A stretch of 64,000 nucleotides of DNA from Acinetobacter lwoffii (GCF_019048525.1 NZ_CP077369.1:992001-1056000), one strand, 5' to 3'; shown: positions 1 through 9,567, numbered from the stretch's first letter. A program made the numbers and translations. The notes: generated by a model from the sequence alone, not told the origin.

Positions 1-861
1 CTGGGCGTCGTGTTGGCAGATGTCAAAGCATCTGGCCCACATGCGCGCGTCATGAAAGAAGACCTGAAAGCCTATGTTAAAACGCGTCTTACTACGCCAC
101 AGGCGGCTCCTGTAGCCGCTGCTGCTCAAGTCGCAGGTCTACCAAAACTGCCAGACTTTAGCGCTTTTGGTGGTGTGGAAGAGAAAGCCTTGACGCGTTT
201 GCAACAAGTGTCTATTCCACAGTTGTCGCTGAATAATTTCATTCCGCAAGTGACCCAGTTTGATGCAGCAGATATTACTGAACTCGAAGCATGGCGTAAT
301 GAACTGAAAGGCAACTTCAAGAAAGAAGGCCTGAGCCTGACCATTATGGCATTCATCATCAAAGCAGTTGCGCACTTGTTAAAAGAAGAGCGTGAATTTG
401 CTGGTCACTTGGCCGATGATGGTAAGTCAGTCTTGCTACGTAACGAGATCCATATGGGTATCGCGGTCGCAACGCCAGATGGTTTGACCGTGCCTGTACT
501 GCGTCATCCCGATCAGAAGTCCATTAAACAGATTGCCACTGAGCTGGGAACCCTGGGTCAAAAAGCGCGTGACAAGAAATTGTCGCCGAAAGACCTGCAA
601 GGTGCGAACTTTACCATCACCAGCCTGGGCTCAATTGGTGGTACAGCATTTACGCCATTGGTGAACTGGCCGCAAGTGGCGATTCTGGGTATTTCTCCTG
701 CCACCATGCAACCAGTATGGAATGGTGAAGGCTTTGATCCACGCTTGATGCTGCCGTTGTCTCTGTCTTACGATCACCGTGTGATCAATGGTGCAGATGC
801 AGCACGCTTTACCAATAAGTTAACCAAGCTGCTTAAAGATATTCGTACGCTGTTAATCTAA
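1..861 (+). CDS. aceF: Dihydrolipoamide acetyltransferase, pyruvate dehydrogenase E2 (5'-partial)
   Basis: This is the C-terminal 286 codons of the E2 core of the pyruvate dehydrogenase complex, which moves acetyl groups from lipoyl-lysine to CoA in the cytoplasm. The reading frame is already open at base 1, so the GTG at position 10 is an internal valine and not a start. Residues 1-25 are the end of the peripheral subunit-binding domain (SGPHARVMKEDL). An Ala/Pro-rich hinge follows (about 30-50), then the catalytic domain with the active-site motif DHRVINGADAARF near residue 258 of the fragment. The lipoyl domains lie upstream of the window. aceF is preferred over sucB from overall sequence recall; a strong terminator follows. 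Confidence 0.93.
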   Translation: MGVVLADVKASGPHARVMKEDLKAYVKTRLTTPQAAPVAAAAQVAGLPKLPDFSAFGGVEEKALTRLQQVSIPQLSLNNFIPQVTQFDAADITELEAWRNELKGNFKKEGLSLTIMAFIIKAVAHLLKEEREFAGHLADDGKSVLLRNEIHMGIAVATPDGLTVPVLRHPDQKSIKQIATELGTLGQKARDKKLSPKDLQGANFTITSLGSIGGTAFTPLVNWPQVAILGISPATMQPVWNGEGFDPRLMLPLSLSYDHRVINGADAARFTNKLTKLLKDIRTLLI

Positions 862-952
862 ATTAAATTCGATTCACTTTCTTTTCTCTTGCGCTTCATT
901 GAAAAATATTTCAATTGAAGCTCAGGAAGAAATACAAAGAAGGTATAAATAA

Positions 953-977
953 AAACCCTGCTTCGGCAGGGTTTTTT
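953..977 (+). terminator. Rho-independent terminator of aceF
   Basis: AACCCTGC and GCAGGGTT pair around a TTCG tetraloop and are followed by a run of T. It lies 92 bases after the aceF stop. Confidence 0.9.
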
Positions 978-986
978 CTTGCTGCA

Positions 987-1009
987 TTGAAAAATAATCT
1001 ATTTGATTC
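987..1009 (+). promoter_or_regulatory. Upstream half of a promoter split by the IS element (-35 TTGAAA and spacer)
   Basis: TTGAAA at 987-992 is followed by 17 bases (993-1009) up to the insertion point. Removing the IS and one target copy places TATACT (now 3508-3513) exactly 17 bases after TTGAAA. That is a canonical sigma-70 promoter for the riboswitch-led gene at 3730. The reconstruction is read directly from the sequence; promoter activity is inferred. Confidence 0.65.
1002..1009. repeat. Target-site duplication, left copy (TTTGATTC)
   Basis: The 8 bases TTTGATTC directly abut the left inverted repeat and recur directly after the right inverted repeat (3500-3507). Eight base pairs is the duplication size known for the IS66 family. 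Confidence 0.95.
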
Positions 1010-1025
1010 GTAAGCGTCCGCTGAA
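1010..1025 (+). repeat. Left terminal inverted repeat of the IS66 element
   Basis: GTAAGCGTCCGCTGAA is the exact reverse complement of bases 3484-3499. Confidence 0.95.
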
Positions 1026-1057
1026 CACACCTTATGAATTCGTCCTATAAGCCTTAA

Positions 1058-1091
1058 TTTAGTCCCCACTTAAAAACAAGTGGGGACTAAA
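1058..1091 (+). promoter_or_regulatory. Perfect 14-bp hairpin just upstream of tnpA
   Basis: TTTAGTCCCCACTT (1058-1071) and AAGTGGGGACTAAA (1078-1091) pair perfectly across a 6-base loop, ending 4 bases before the tnpA ATG. Transcripts reading in from outside would fold this and bury the tnpA ribosome-binding region. This resembles known IS safeguards against impinging transcription, but the function here is inferred. Confidence 0.6.
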
Positions 1092-1095
1092 ATTT

Positions 1096-1479
1096 ATGAC
1101 TACAAATCACCAGACATCCATCGCATCTCTTGCGAAAAAACGAAGAACATACAGTGCTGAATTTAAACAGCAGATCGTTCAGGCTTGTAAAGCACCGGAC
1201 GTTTCAATTGCTTCGGTCGCTTTGCAACATGGATTGAATACAAATCTCGTATCCAAATGGATTCGCTTAATTGATGCTAAGCCAGGGAATGATCGCTCAC
1301 CACTACCGAATAAACCTGCATTTATTGCCTTATCCTGCTCTGCACCATTAGATCCTACTCCTACTGACATGTTAACGGTTCAAATTACTTTACCCCACTC
1401 AAAAGCAGAAATTGGCTTGAAATGGCAAGTATCAAAAATATCTGCTTTAGCAGAATTACTCAAGGCACTGGCAACATGA
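1096..1479 (+). CDS. tnpA: IS66-family accessory protein TnpA
   Basis: This 127-residue protein is the first of the three IS66 genes. Residues about 16-60 form a helix-turn-helix of the transposase-8 type (RRTYSAEFKQQIVQAC, then NTNLVSKWIRLID), as expected for IS66 TnpA, which helps transposition by binding DNA. The start ATG is set by the hairpin immediately upstream. The stop codon overlaps the tnpB start (ATGA at 1476-1479), which implies translational coupling. The protein is full length for the family. Confidence 0.9.
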   Translation: MTTNHQTSIASLAKKRRTYSAEFKQQIVQACKAPDVSIASVALQHGLNTNLVSKWIRLIDAKPGNDRSPLPNKPAFIALSCSAPLDPTPTDMLTVQITLPHSKAEIGLKWQVSKISALAELLKALAT

Positions 1480-1811
1480 TCCGTATCGATGAAATCTGGT
1501 TGTCTACCCAGCCCATGGACATGCGAGCAGGAATGGATACGACCATGGCTCAGGTGGTGAGAGCCTTTGGCTACATCAAACCGCATTGTGCTTACCTGTT
1601 CTGTAATAAACGTGGCCATCGCATGAAAGTACTGGTGCATGATGGACTGGGGATCTGGCTGTGTGCCCGGCGGCTGGAACAGGGCAAATTTCACTGGGCT
1701 CAAGTTCACCAAGGTGAAACCGTGGCCCTCAGCCCGGAACAGTTACAGGCACTGATCCAAGGTTTGCCCTGGCAGCGCATTGGACGACAGCAGGTGGTGA
1801 CGATGCTTTAA
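1476..1811 (+). CDS. tnpB: IS66-family accessory protein TnpB (IS66 Orf2-like)
   Basis: This is a 111-residue protein of the IS66 Orf2 family, needed for IS66 transposition by an unknown mechanism. The characteristic core is present: an N-terminal DMRAGMD (about 16-22), then CNKRGHRMKVLVHDGLGIWL and RRLEQGKFHW. The start is the ATG overlapping the tnpA stop. A longer frame open from 1422 lies inside tnpA and is not needed. It is unrelated to the RNA-guided nuclease called TnpB in IS200/IS605. Confidence 0.92.
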   Translation: MIRIDEIWLSTQPMDMRAGMDTTMAQVVRAFGYIKPHCAYLFCNKRGHRMKVLVHDGLGIWLCARRLEQGKFHWAQVHQGETVALSPEQLQALIQGLPWQRIGRQQVVTML

Positions 1812-1885
1812 ACCAGGCTCGACCATTCTGCTATTCTCCAAACGTTCTATTTCATTCTTCTCATGACCTCAGGCATACTGCGGTC

Positions 1886-3469
1886 ATGAATACGCTGCCT
1901 GACTTAAGCCAACTGACCCATGAACAACTGCTGGAATTCACCAGGCAGTTGGCGCTGCAGCATCAGTCTCTAGCACAATCAAACCAACAATTGGATGCCA
2001 AAGTTCAACATCTTTCTATTCTCAATCAAAAATACGAGCATGAACTGGCGCTGTTTAAAAAGCACAAATTCGCCCAAAAGAATGAACACTTAACGGCAAA
2101 ACAAATCCATCTGTGGGATGAAGCGGTTGAAGAAGATATTGCCGCGGTTGATCTAGAACTGGAACGGCTAAATGCAGATAAAACCAATGCAGCGACACAG
2201 AAAGCCAAAACCAATAAACCTAAACGTCGACCACTGCCAGATCATCTACACACCATCCGTATTGAGCATGAACCTGCATCAACCCAATGTGCTTGTGGCT
2301 GCCAACTCCGTCGTATCGGCGAAGATGTCAGTGAAAAACTGCATTTCAGACCGGCACAGTTCTATAAGGAACAGCATGTGCGTGGTAAATGGGTCTGTGA
2401 TCAGTGTGACACTCTAACTCAGCAAGCGATGCCCGCCTATGTGATTGATAAAGGCATTGCTTCACCTGAATTGCTCAGCCATGTGCTGGTATCGAAGTAT
2501 GCCGATCATTTGCCGCTGTACCGTCAGCGCCTGATCTATCAGCGGGCTGGCATTGATCTGTCCAGATCCACTTTATCTGACTGGATAGGTCGCTGCGGTG
2601 TAGAACTGGAACCTCTGGCCAATGCCTTAAAAGAGGTGGTGCTGCAACAGCGGGTGCTGCATGCAGATGAAACACCGGTCACCATCATGCGGATGGGTGA
2701 GAATAATAAAAAACCGAAGAAAGGTTATGTCTGGGCCTATGCCACCACACAGTATAATCCAGTTCAGGCGGTGATCTATGACTTTCAGGATAGTCGTTCA
2801 GGCCAGCATGCTGAAGAGTTCTTGAAAGGCTGGCAGGGCAATCTAGTCTGTGATGATTACAGTGGTTATAAAGCACGCTTTAAATCAGGCCAGGTCATTG
2901 AGGTGGGCTGCATGGCCCATGCACGTCGTAAATTCCATGAACTGCATGTGACCGGGAAAAGTCAGGTCGCTGAACAGGCCTTAGTGCTGATTCAGAAACT
3001 GTATGCGATAGAAGCAGAACTCAGGAAAAAGACCGATGGTACAGCGGAAGACCGCCGCGAATACCGACAACAGCATAGTCAACCAGTGATGCAACAACTA
3101 TATGAATGGCTCAACCAACATCAACTGACGGTACCATCGAGTTCTCCAACCGCCAAGGCGATCAATTACACTCTGAAGCGTTGGCCAGCCTTAAGCCGCT
3201 ATCTGGATGATGGCAATTTACCTATAGATAATAATTGGGTTGAGAATCAGATGCGCCCCTGGGCGTTGGGACGTAAGAACTGGCTGTTTGCTGGCTCGCT
3301 GCGCAGCGGCCAACGAGCTGCCAATATCATGACTTTAATCCAGTCAGCAAAGCTGAATGGCTTGGATCCGTATGCCTATTTAAGTGATGTGCTGAAAAGG
3401 CTGCCGACACATAAAGTGACCCAGATTGAAGAGTTACTGCCACACTGCTGGAAACCTAAATCGAATTAA
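1886..3469 (+). CDS. tnpC: IS66-family transposase TnpC
   Basis: This 527-residue DDE transposase catalyses strand transfer of the element. It has an N-terminal coiled coil (about residues 25-100), a zinc-binding cluster (CACGCQ near 133, CDQCD near 172), and the RNase-H-like catalytic core. The likely catalytic residues are Asp in HADETPV (about 260), Asp in CDDYSGY (about 322) and Glu in NNWVENQMRP (about 452). The frame is uninterrupted, and its stop is 15 bases before the right inverted repeat. It follows tnpB by 74 bases. Confidence 0.95.
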   Translation: MNTLPDLSQLTHEQLLEFTRQLALQHQSLAQSNQQLDAKVQHLSILNQKYEHELALFKKHKFAQKNEHLTAKQIHLWDEAVEEDIAAVDLELERLNADKTNAATQKAKTNKPKRRPLPDHLHTIRIEHEPASTQCACGCQLRRIGEDVSEKLHFRPAQFYKEQHVRGKWVCDQCDTLTQQAMPAYVIDKGIASPELLSHVLVSKYADHLPLYRQRLIYQRAGIDLSRSTLSDWIGRCGVELEPLANALKEVVLQQRVLHADETPVTIMRMGENNKKPKKGYVWAYATTQYNPVQAVIYDFQDSRSGQHAEEFLKGWQGNLVCDDYSGYKARFKSGQVIEVGCMAHARRKFHELHVTGKSQVAEQALVLIQKLYAIEAELRKKTDGTAEDRREYRQQHSQPVMQQLYEWLNQHQLTVPSSSPTAKAINYTLKRWPALSRYLDDGNLPIDNNWVENQMRPWALGRKNWLFAGSLRSGQRAANIMTLIQSAKLNGLDPYAYLSDVLKRLPTHKVTQIEELLPHCWKPKSN

Positions 3470-3483
3470 AAATTGGTATGGGA

Positions 3484-3499
3484 TTCAGCGGACGCTTAC
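3484..3499 (-). repeat. Right terminal inverted repeat of the IS66 element
   Basis: TTCAGCGGACGCTTAC is the exact reverse complement of the left end at 1010-1025. Confidence 0.95.
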
Positions 3500-3507
3500 T
3501 TTGATTC
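3500..3507. repeat. Target-site duplication, right copy (TTTGATTC)
   Basis: This is identical to 1002-1009 and directly abuts the right inverted repeat. Confidence 0.95.
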
Positions 3508-3513
3508 TATACT
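3508..3513 (+). promoter_or_regulatory. Orphaned -10 box (TATACT) of the riboswitch transcript
   Basis: TATACT lies just outside the right target duplication and about 15 bases before the conserved riboswitch core. Its original -35 (TTGAAA, 987-992) is now 2.5 kb away. At the new 16-18-base distances the IS end offers only poor -35 matches, such as TTCAGC at 3484. Confidence 0.6.
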
Positions 3514-3515
3514 TG

Positions 3516-3652
3516 GCGCACTTCATTGGGGAGTAGCCGCCTTTTGCGCAAAGCAGAAGGGTGATGGTCAACATATTTGCTCAACCGGGCATGGTCATCA
3601 TAGCAAAGAACCAAGTCAGCTTTTCCAAGCTTTCTTTTGTTGGCAAGACCTT
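3516..3652 (+). promoter_or_regulatory. yybP-ykoY family manganese riboswitch
   Basis: Three conserved blocks of the yybP-ykoY (Mn2+-sensing) aptamer occur in order: GGGGAGTAGCC at 3528-3538, GGTCAACATA at 3566-3575, and GGCAAGACC at 3642-3650, whose GACC can pair with GGTC of the middle block. It leads into a TMEM165/GDT1-type cation exporter, one of the classic gene partners of this riboswitch. Mn2+ binding would be expected to raise exporter expression. The identification rests on recalled consensus blocks; a covariance-model search (Rfam yybP-ykoY) would settle it. Confidence 0.85.
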
Positions 3653-3674
3653 TGATTTACCACTCTGCAGATTT

Positions 3675-3717
3675 TGGCTAGCAGGAGCGGTGAGTCATTG
3701 GTATTGGATGCTAGCCA
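3675..3717 (+). promoter_or_regulatory. Hairpin between riboswitch and exporter start, candidate expression platform
   Basis: TGGCTAGCA (3675-3683) pairs perfectly with TGCTAGCCA (3709-3717). No T-run follows, so a translational rather than a transcriptional switch is more likely. The arm ends 12 bases before the ATG, and the weak ribosome-binding sequence AGAG lies at its edge. Confidence 0.45.
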
Positions 3718-3729
3718 GAGAAAAACCTC

Positions 3730-4305
3730 ATGTATGAATTCCTACTGTCGACTGCAATCGTAGCACTGGCTGAAATGGGTGATAAGACCCAACTGCTGGC
3801 ATTGCTGCTTGCCGCACGTTTTCGCAAACCTGTTCCTATTTTAGTTGCCATTTTATTGGCGACGCTGATTAACCACGGCCTTTCTGCAGTATTGGGACAA
3901 TGGGTGACCACGGTGATCGGGCCGGAGGTGCTACTGTGGATCGTCTCGATTGGCTTTATCGCAATGGCTGTCTGGATGCTGATTCCGGATGAACTCGGGG
4001 ATGAAAATGCCAGTATCAATAAATGGCAAAAATTCGGGGTATTTGGTGCGACCTTTATTCTGTTCTTTCTGGCAGAAATTGGTGACAAAACTCAGATTGC
4101 TACGGTCGCATTAGCAGCACGTTTCGATAGCGTATTCTGGGTGATGCTTGGGACCACTTTGGGCATGATGCTGGCCAATGCACCTGCAGTATTTTTGGGA
4201 GATAAGCTGGCGAATAGACTCCCGATCAGCCTGATCCATAAAATTGGCGCGGCCATTTTCCTGGTCATAGGTGTCGCGACCCTGGTTCAATATTATTTCT
4301 TTTAA
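3730..4305 (+). CDS. TMEM165/GDT1 (UPF0016) family manganese exporter
   Basis: This 191-residue inner-membrane protein has about six transmembrane helices in two homologous halves. Each half carries the family signature E-x-G-D-K-T (EMGDKTQLL near residue 16, EIGDKTQIA near residue 118), whose acidic residues bind the transported cation. Bacterial members such as Vibrio MneA export Mn2+. The upstream Mn riboswitch supports the same role here. The ATG follows a weak ribosome-binding site, consistent with riboswitch control. Its ancestral promoter is split by the IS66 element, so present expression may be altered. Confidence 0.9.
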   Translation: MYEFLLSTAIVALAEMGDKTQLLALLLAARFRKPVPILVAILLATLINHGLSAVLGQWVTTVIGPEVLLWIVSIGFIAMAVWMLIPDELGDENASINKWQKFGVFGATFILFFLAEIGDKTQIATVALAARFDSVFWVMLGTTLGMMLANAPAVFLGDKLANRLPISLIHKIGAAIFLVIGVATLVQYYFF

Positions 4306-4328
4306 ATTATAAAATAACAAATTGCATG

Positions 4329-4357
4329 AATCCTGAGCTAAAAACTCAGGATTTTTT
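4329..4357 (+). terminator. Rho-independent terminator of the Mn exporter
   Basis: AATCCTGAG and CTCAGGATT pair around a 7-base loop, followed by TTTT. Confidence 0.88.
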
Positions 4358-4488
4358 ATGCTTAAATCCTCTGAAAAGCTTGATAAATCTCGTGATATGG
4401 TCGGTTTTATGGATTGTAAATTCTATTAAATCCTTATATGTTGTATGGGTATAAAACAGCAGTTTTAACTATAAATTGGGGAATTTAC

Positions 4489-5286
4489 ATGGTTTTTGAG
4501 CGCACCACATCGCAAGTCCTGTTTGATAATGGGACACATAAATGCATTAGTTTTACCAGTCTGGTCAAAGGTGAAGGCGTTCAGGCAAACCAGTTTTTGA
4601 TTATTGATCATGAGCGCGCAGCGGTACTCGATCCGGGTGGTGATTTAACCTATGTGCCGCTGACCATGGAACTGAATAAATACACCCGCTTGACCCATCT
4701 GGACTATGTCATGGCTTCACATCAAGACCCGGACATTATCACTTCCATGCCGCGCTGGCTGGTATATACCGATGCCAAAGTGGCGGCATCCAAGCTGTGG
4801 GCGCGTTTCTTGCCGCACTTAAACTCGGCCTTTATGAGCGAACGGATGAAAGGCAACTGGCTGGACCGTCTGGTGGAGCTTCCGGATCATGGTCAAATCA
4901 TTCCACTGGGCCAATCTCATATTGTGGCGGTACCGGCGCATTTTCTGCATTCGGTAGGGAATTTCCAGTTTTATGATCCGATTGCCAAAATTTTATTTTC
5001 AGGTGATATGGGTGCGTCCATGGTTGAAGATGCCGCCAAGCCACTGGAAAACTTTGCCGCGCATATCCCAAAAATGAAAAGCTTCCATCAACGCTATATG
5101 TGCAATAACAAGGTGATTCGTCTCTGGGTGAAAATGGTACGCAGCATGGAAATCGAGATGATTGTGCCGCAGCATGGCACACCATTTATCGGCAAAGAGC
5201 AGATTACCCAGTTTCTGGACTGGATTGAAACGCTGGAATGCGGCACTGACCTGATGGATGAAACGGTTTTTACCTGTCCTGAATAG
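4489..5286 (+). CDS. MBL-fold di-iron protein of the oxygen-binding (ODP/flavodiiron-like) type
   Basis: This 265-residue protein has a metallo-beta-lactamase fold without the C-terminal flavodoxin domain of flavodiiron proteins. Visible metal-site elements are SHQDPDI (about 77-83), HFLHSVGNFQFYDP (about 149-162), SGDMGAS (about 172-178) and PQHGTPF near residue 226. HQDPD is the pattern of the ODP subfamily, whose members bind or sense O2 at a di-iron site. Its substrate or signal is not known from sequence. The ATG at 4489 is chosen because GGGGA lies 7-8 bases upstream; an earlier in-frame ATG at 4438 adds 17 unlikely residues. Confidence 0.78.
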   Translation: MVFERTTSQVLFDNGTHKCISFTSLVKGEGVQANQFLIIDHERAAVLDPGGDLTYVPLTMELNKYTRLTHLDYVMASHQDPDIITSMPRWLVYTDAKVAASKLWARFLPHLNSAFMSERMKGNWLDRLVELPDHGQIIPLGQSHIVAVPAHFLHSVGNFQFYDPIAKILFSGDMGASMVEDAAKPLENFAAHIPKMKSFHQRYMCNNKVIRLWVKMVRSMEIEMIVPQHGTPFIGKEQITQFLDWIETLECGTDLMDETVFTCPE

Positions 5287-5382
5287 TTCACACAAAAAAT
5301 AATTTTTTTCTTGTGTGGAAAAACAACATTTTTTATATTTCTTCTCCAAAAAACTTTTTTTGATGACGAGAACTTATAAGAA

Positions 5383-5748
5383 ATGTTGTCTCAAGTTCCA
5401 AAACCGGATGCGTGTTTAAGCTGCGGGGCGTGCTGCGCCTATTTCAGGGTTTCGTTCTATTGGGCTGAAGGTATTCATATGCCTGAGCACTATACCGAAC
5501 CTGTGACAGCAGTCTATTCATGTATGGCTGGAACCAATCAAAAAGATCCACGCTGTATCGCACTTGATGGCACCATCGGCCAGCAGGTCAGCTGCGGCAT
5601 GTATGAGCAGCGCAGTTCATCCTGCAAAGAAGTGCAGATTGCCGATGATCAATGCAACAAGGCACGTGTTGCACACAATATGTTGCCCTTTGTCCAGATT
5701 GAAACTGATGAAGCTGACAATGATGACAGTTTTGAATATGTCAGCTAA
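5383..5748 (+). CDS. YkgJ family cysteine-cluster protein
   Basis: This 121-residue protein belongs to the YkgJ/CxxCxxCC family, thought to chelate zinc or iron. The N-terminal cluster CLSCGACC (about 11-18) and later cysteines in MAGTNQKDPRC, SCGMYEQRSSSC and DQC complete the pattern. It starts 97 bases after the MBL-fold gene and is followed by its own terminator, so it is either monocistronic or co-transcribed with that gene. No enzymatic function is established for the family. Confidence 0.85.
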   Translation: MLSQVPKPDACLSCGACCAYFRVSFYWAEGIHMPEHYTEPVTAVYSCMAGTNQKDPRCIALDGTIGQQVSCGMYEQRSSSCKEVQIADDQCNKARVAHNMLPFVQIETDEADNDDSFEYVS

Positions 5749-5757
5749 ATCCATCCA

Positions 5758-5782
5758 AAGCAGAGCTTAGGCTCTGCTTTTC
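5758..5782 (+). terminator. Terminator after the YkgJ-family gene
   Basis: AAAGCAGAGC and GCTCTGCTTT pair around TTAG and are followed by a short T-run. Confidence 0.85.
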
Positions 5783-5937
5783 ACTCCATTAAAATGATCG
5801 GGGTATATTTAAAATAGGGAACTTCATTATCAGAGGTATTATTGATACTGTTTTAGCACCCACATAGATCTGCGTGTACAAAGCTTGAATAAAAAAATAA
5901 TTTTGCAATTGCAATGAAATTTAAGCCGATATTTGTT

Positions 5938-5943
5938 TATAAT
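5938..5943 (+). promoter_or_regulatory. Candidate -10 box for guaB
   Basis: TATAAT lies 30 bases before the guaB start. No good -35 is visible at 17 bases (TGAAAT at 5915); a TTGCAA at 5909 is too far away. Confidence 0.5.
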
Positions 5944-5945
5944 AG

Positions 5946-7439
<1,494 letters not shown>

Positions 7440-7460
7440 TTTCCTGTGATTTAAAATTTT

Positions 7461-7492
7461 AAAAAGCCGTCATGCAAATGACGGCTTTTTTA
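7461..7492 (+). terminator. Terminator of guaB
   Basis: AAAAAGCCGTCAT and ATGACGGCTTTTT pair around GCAA, ending in a T-run. Confidence 0.93.
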
Positions 7493-7562
7493 TTTTGGTG
7501 TAAAGTGTGACTCAAGGAAAAAAATGGGTGATATCAATCATCCGCTAAGAAGTGAGATAAAG

Positions 7563-8894
7563 ATGAGTTATTTTGGTACGGATGGTATTCGTGGAAAGTT
7601 TGGCGAATTGCCGATTACCCCTGAGTTTGCCCTGAAACTGGGATTTGCGGCTGGTAAAGTTTTAAAACGTCATAGTAAAAAATCCAAACCATTGGTGGTT
7701 CTGGGTAAAGATACCCGTTTGTCTGGTTATATCCTGGAAGCTGCCTTACAGGCAGGTTTAAATGCCGCTGGCGTTTATGTTCACCTTTTAGGTCCACTAC
7801 CGACACCGGCGATTGCTCACTTGACCCGTGCCTTACATGCCAGCTTGGGTATTGTCATTTCCGCTTCGCATAACCCGTATTTTGATAACGGCATTAAGTT
7901 CTTCTCTGCGGAAGGTAAAAAATTGCCAGATGCTTTACAAGACGAAATTAATCAGGAACTTGAAAAAGATTTTGTGATTGAAGATACGGCGAATCTGGGT
8001 AAAAGTATCCGGGTTAAAGATGCCAACGGTCGCTATATTGAATTCTGTAAATCGACGTTCCCGTATCATCTGGATCTGAATGAACTCACCATTGTGGTGG
8101 ATTGTGCCAATGGTGCAGCCTATAACGTGGGACCTGCAGTGTTCCGTGAACTGGGCGCACGTGTAATTGCGATTCACAATGAGCCGAGCGGTTTAAATAT
8201 TAATGAGGGCTGTGGTTCAACGCATCCGGAAAGCTTGCAACAAGCCGTGATTCAACATCAAGCGGATTTGGGTATTGCCTTTGATGGGGATGCTGACCGT
8301 GTGGTTCTCGTAGATAAAGCCGGTAATCTGATTGATGGCGACCATATTCTTTATATTCTTGCGACTCAAAGCTCGAAAAAACCGGCAGGTATCGTCGGTA
8401 CCTTAATGAGCAATATGGCGCTGGAACTGGCGCTGGAAAAAGCTCAAGTGCCGTTATTACGTGCCAAAGTCGGCGACCGTTATGTATTACAAGGTCTGGA
8501 AGAAAATGGCTGGGTAATTGGCGGTGAGCCTTCTGGTCATATTCTGACTTTAGACAAGAGCACCACAGGCGATGCCATTATTGCAGCCCTGCAGGTTTTA
8601 ACCGTGATGGTTGAACAGAAAAAAGCCCTGCATGAACTTGTGGCTGACTTTAAACTGTTGCCAAATGTCCTGGTCAATGTACGTTTAAATGCCATGTTTG
8701 ACCCTTATTCAGTGCCTGAACTGGCAGCTGAATTTGAAAAAGCCGAACAGCAGCTTAAAGGTCGTGGCCGTTTATTGATTCGTAAATCTGGCACAGAACC
8801 TGTCATTCGTGTGATGGTCGAAGGCGATGATCTGGCTGAAGTCACCACACTTGCAAACAGCCTGGCAGATGCTGTGCGTGCCAATGCCGCTTAA
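7563..8894 (+). CDS. glmM: Phosphoglucosamine mutase
   Basis: GlmM converts glucosamine-6-phosphate to glucosamine-1-phosphate for UDP-GlcNAc, peptidoglycan and LPS synthesis. From [11 protein letters not shown] the protein is 443 residues, the usual length. The active-site phosphoserine is Ser102 in SASHNP, the Mg2+ loop is DGDADRV (about 238), sugar binding is GEPSGH (about 320) and phosphate binding is [12 protein letters not shown] near the C-terminus. Start choice is not certain: the conserved N-terminus fits ATG 7563, but an in-frame ATG at 7524 has a better ribosome-binding site (AAGGA at 7514) and would add 13 residues. pdxH follows 11 bases later. Confidence 0.95.
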   Translation: MSYFGTDGIRGKFGELPITPEFALKLGFAAGKVLKRHSKKSKPLVVLGKDTRLSGYILEAALQAGLNAAGVYVHLLGPLPTPAIAHLTRALHASLGIVISASHNPYFDNGIKFFSAEGKKLPDALQDEINQELEKDFVIEDTANLGKSIRVKDANGRYIEFCKSTFPYHLDLNELTIVVDCANGAAYNVGPAVFRELGARVIAIHNEPSGLNINEGCGSTHPESLQQAVIQHQADLGIAFDGDADRVVLVDKAGNLIDGDHILYILATQSSKKPAGIVGTLMSNMALELALEKAQVPLLRAKVGDRYVLQGLEENGWVIGGEPSGHILTLDKSTTGDAIIAALQVLTVMVEQKKALHELVADFKLLPNVLVNVRLNAMFDPYSVPELAAEFEKAEQQLKGRGRLLIRKSGTEPVIRVMVEGDDLAEVTTLANSLADAVRANAA

Positions 8895-8905
8895 CAGGAA
8901 CATAG

Positions 8906-9565
8906 ATGATGAGTGATCTGATCAAGGATCTGAGTGAACTACGCCTGAATTATGAAAAAGGCGAGTTACAGGAACAGCAAGTCAATCCGAATCCACATAT
9001 GCAGTTCCTGCAATGGTTTAACCATGCACTGGAAGCAAAATTGCATGAACCCTATGCCATGTCTTTGGCAACAGCCAATGCACAAGGTCGTCCACATGTG
9101 CGTACGGTATTGCTACGTGGAGCGACTGAAGCGGGTTATGACTTTTATACCAACTATGATAGTCAAAAAGGTCTGGATCTGGCTGAAAATCCTTATGCCG
9201 AACTGTTGTTGTACTGGCAGGATCAGGAGCGCCAGATTCGTATTTCAGGTCGTGTAAAGAAAATATCGGAAGAAGAATCGACCGACTATTATCATAAACG
9301 TCCACGCGAAAGCCAGATTGCCGCGCATATCAGTACCCCGCAAAGTGGCATCGTGGCTAGTCGTGAGGAATTGCAGCAACGTTTTTGGGATTTGCATACC
9401 CAGGTTGCCAATCAGCAACAGCTGGACAAGCCGGTATTCTGGGGCGGTTATCGTCTCGAACCCGATTATTATGAATTCTGGCAGGGTCGTCCGAACCGTT
9501 TGCATGACCGTTTAAGTTATCGCAAAACCGATGCCGGCTGGACTTTAGAGCGCTTAATGCCATAA
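8906..9565 (+). CDS. pdxH: Pyridoxine/pyridoxamine 5'-phosphate oxidase
   Basis: PdxH uses FMN and O2 to make pyridoxal 5'-phosphate, the active form of vitamin B6. The 219-residue protein has the usual N-terminal [10 protein letters not shown], the FMN-binding [11 protein letters not shown] and [10 protein letters not shown] (about 65-95), and the C-terminal signature [16 protein letters not shown]. It starts 11 bases after glmM with CAGGA as ribosome-binding site and ends 2 bases before recJ, so glmM-pdxH-recJ read as one transcription unit. A second ATG follows at 8909. Confidence 0.95.
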   Translation: MMSDLIKDLSELRLNYEKGELQEQQVNPNPHMQFLQWFNHALEAKLHEPYAMSLATANAQGRPHVRTVLLRGATEAGYDFYTNYDSQKGLDLAENPYAELLLYWQDQERQIRISGRVKKISEEESTDYYHKRPRESQIAAHISTPQSGIVASREELQQRFWDLHTQVANQQQLDKPVFWGGYRLEPDYYEFWQGRPNRLHDRLSYRKTDAGWTLERLMP

Positions 9566-9567
9566 CC

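Larger units (their letters stand above)
1010..3499 (+). mobile_element. Complete IS66-family insertion sequence, 2490 bp
   Basis: The element has 16-bp terminal inverted repeats (GTAAGCGTCCGCTGAA at 1010, its complement ending at 3499), perfect 8-bp target duplications, and the three-gene order tnpA-tnpB-tnpC typical of IS66. All three frames are open and the DDE residues of the transposase are present, so it looks intact and recently inserted. It landed between the aceF terminator and the Mn-riboswitch gene, inside the promoter spacer of the latter. The specific IS name cannot be given without a database comparison. Confidence 0.96.

Noticed and set aside
10..861. GTG at position 10 as a start for a separate short E2 protein
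   Set aside because: The frame is open to base 1 and continues a recognisable E2 binding domain, so the gene simply begins outside the window.
3473..3655. 60-codon ORF across the IS right end and riboswitch
   Set aside because: It crosses the IS boundary and the structured aptamer, and encodes no recognisable sequence.
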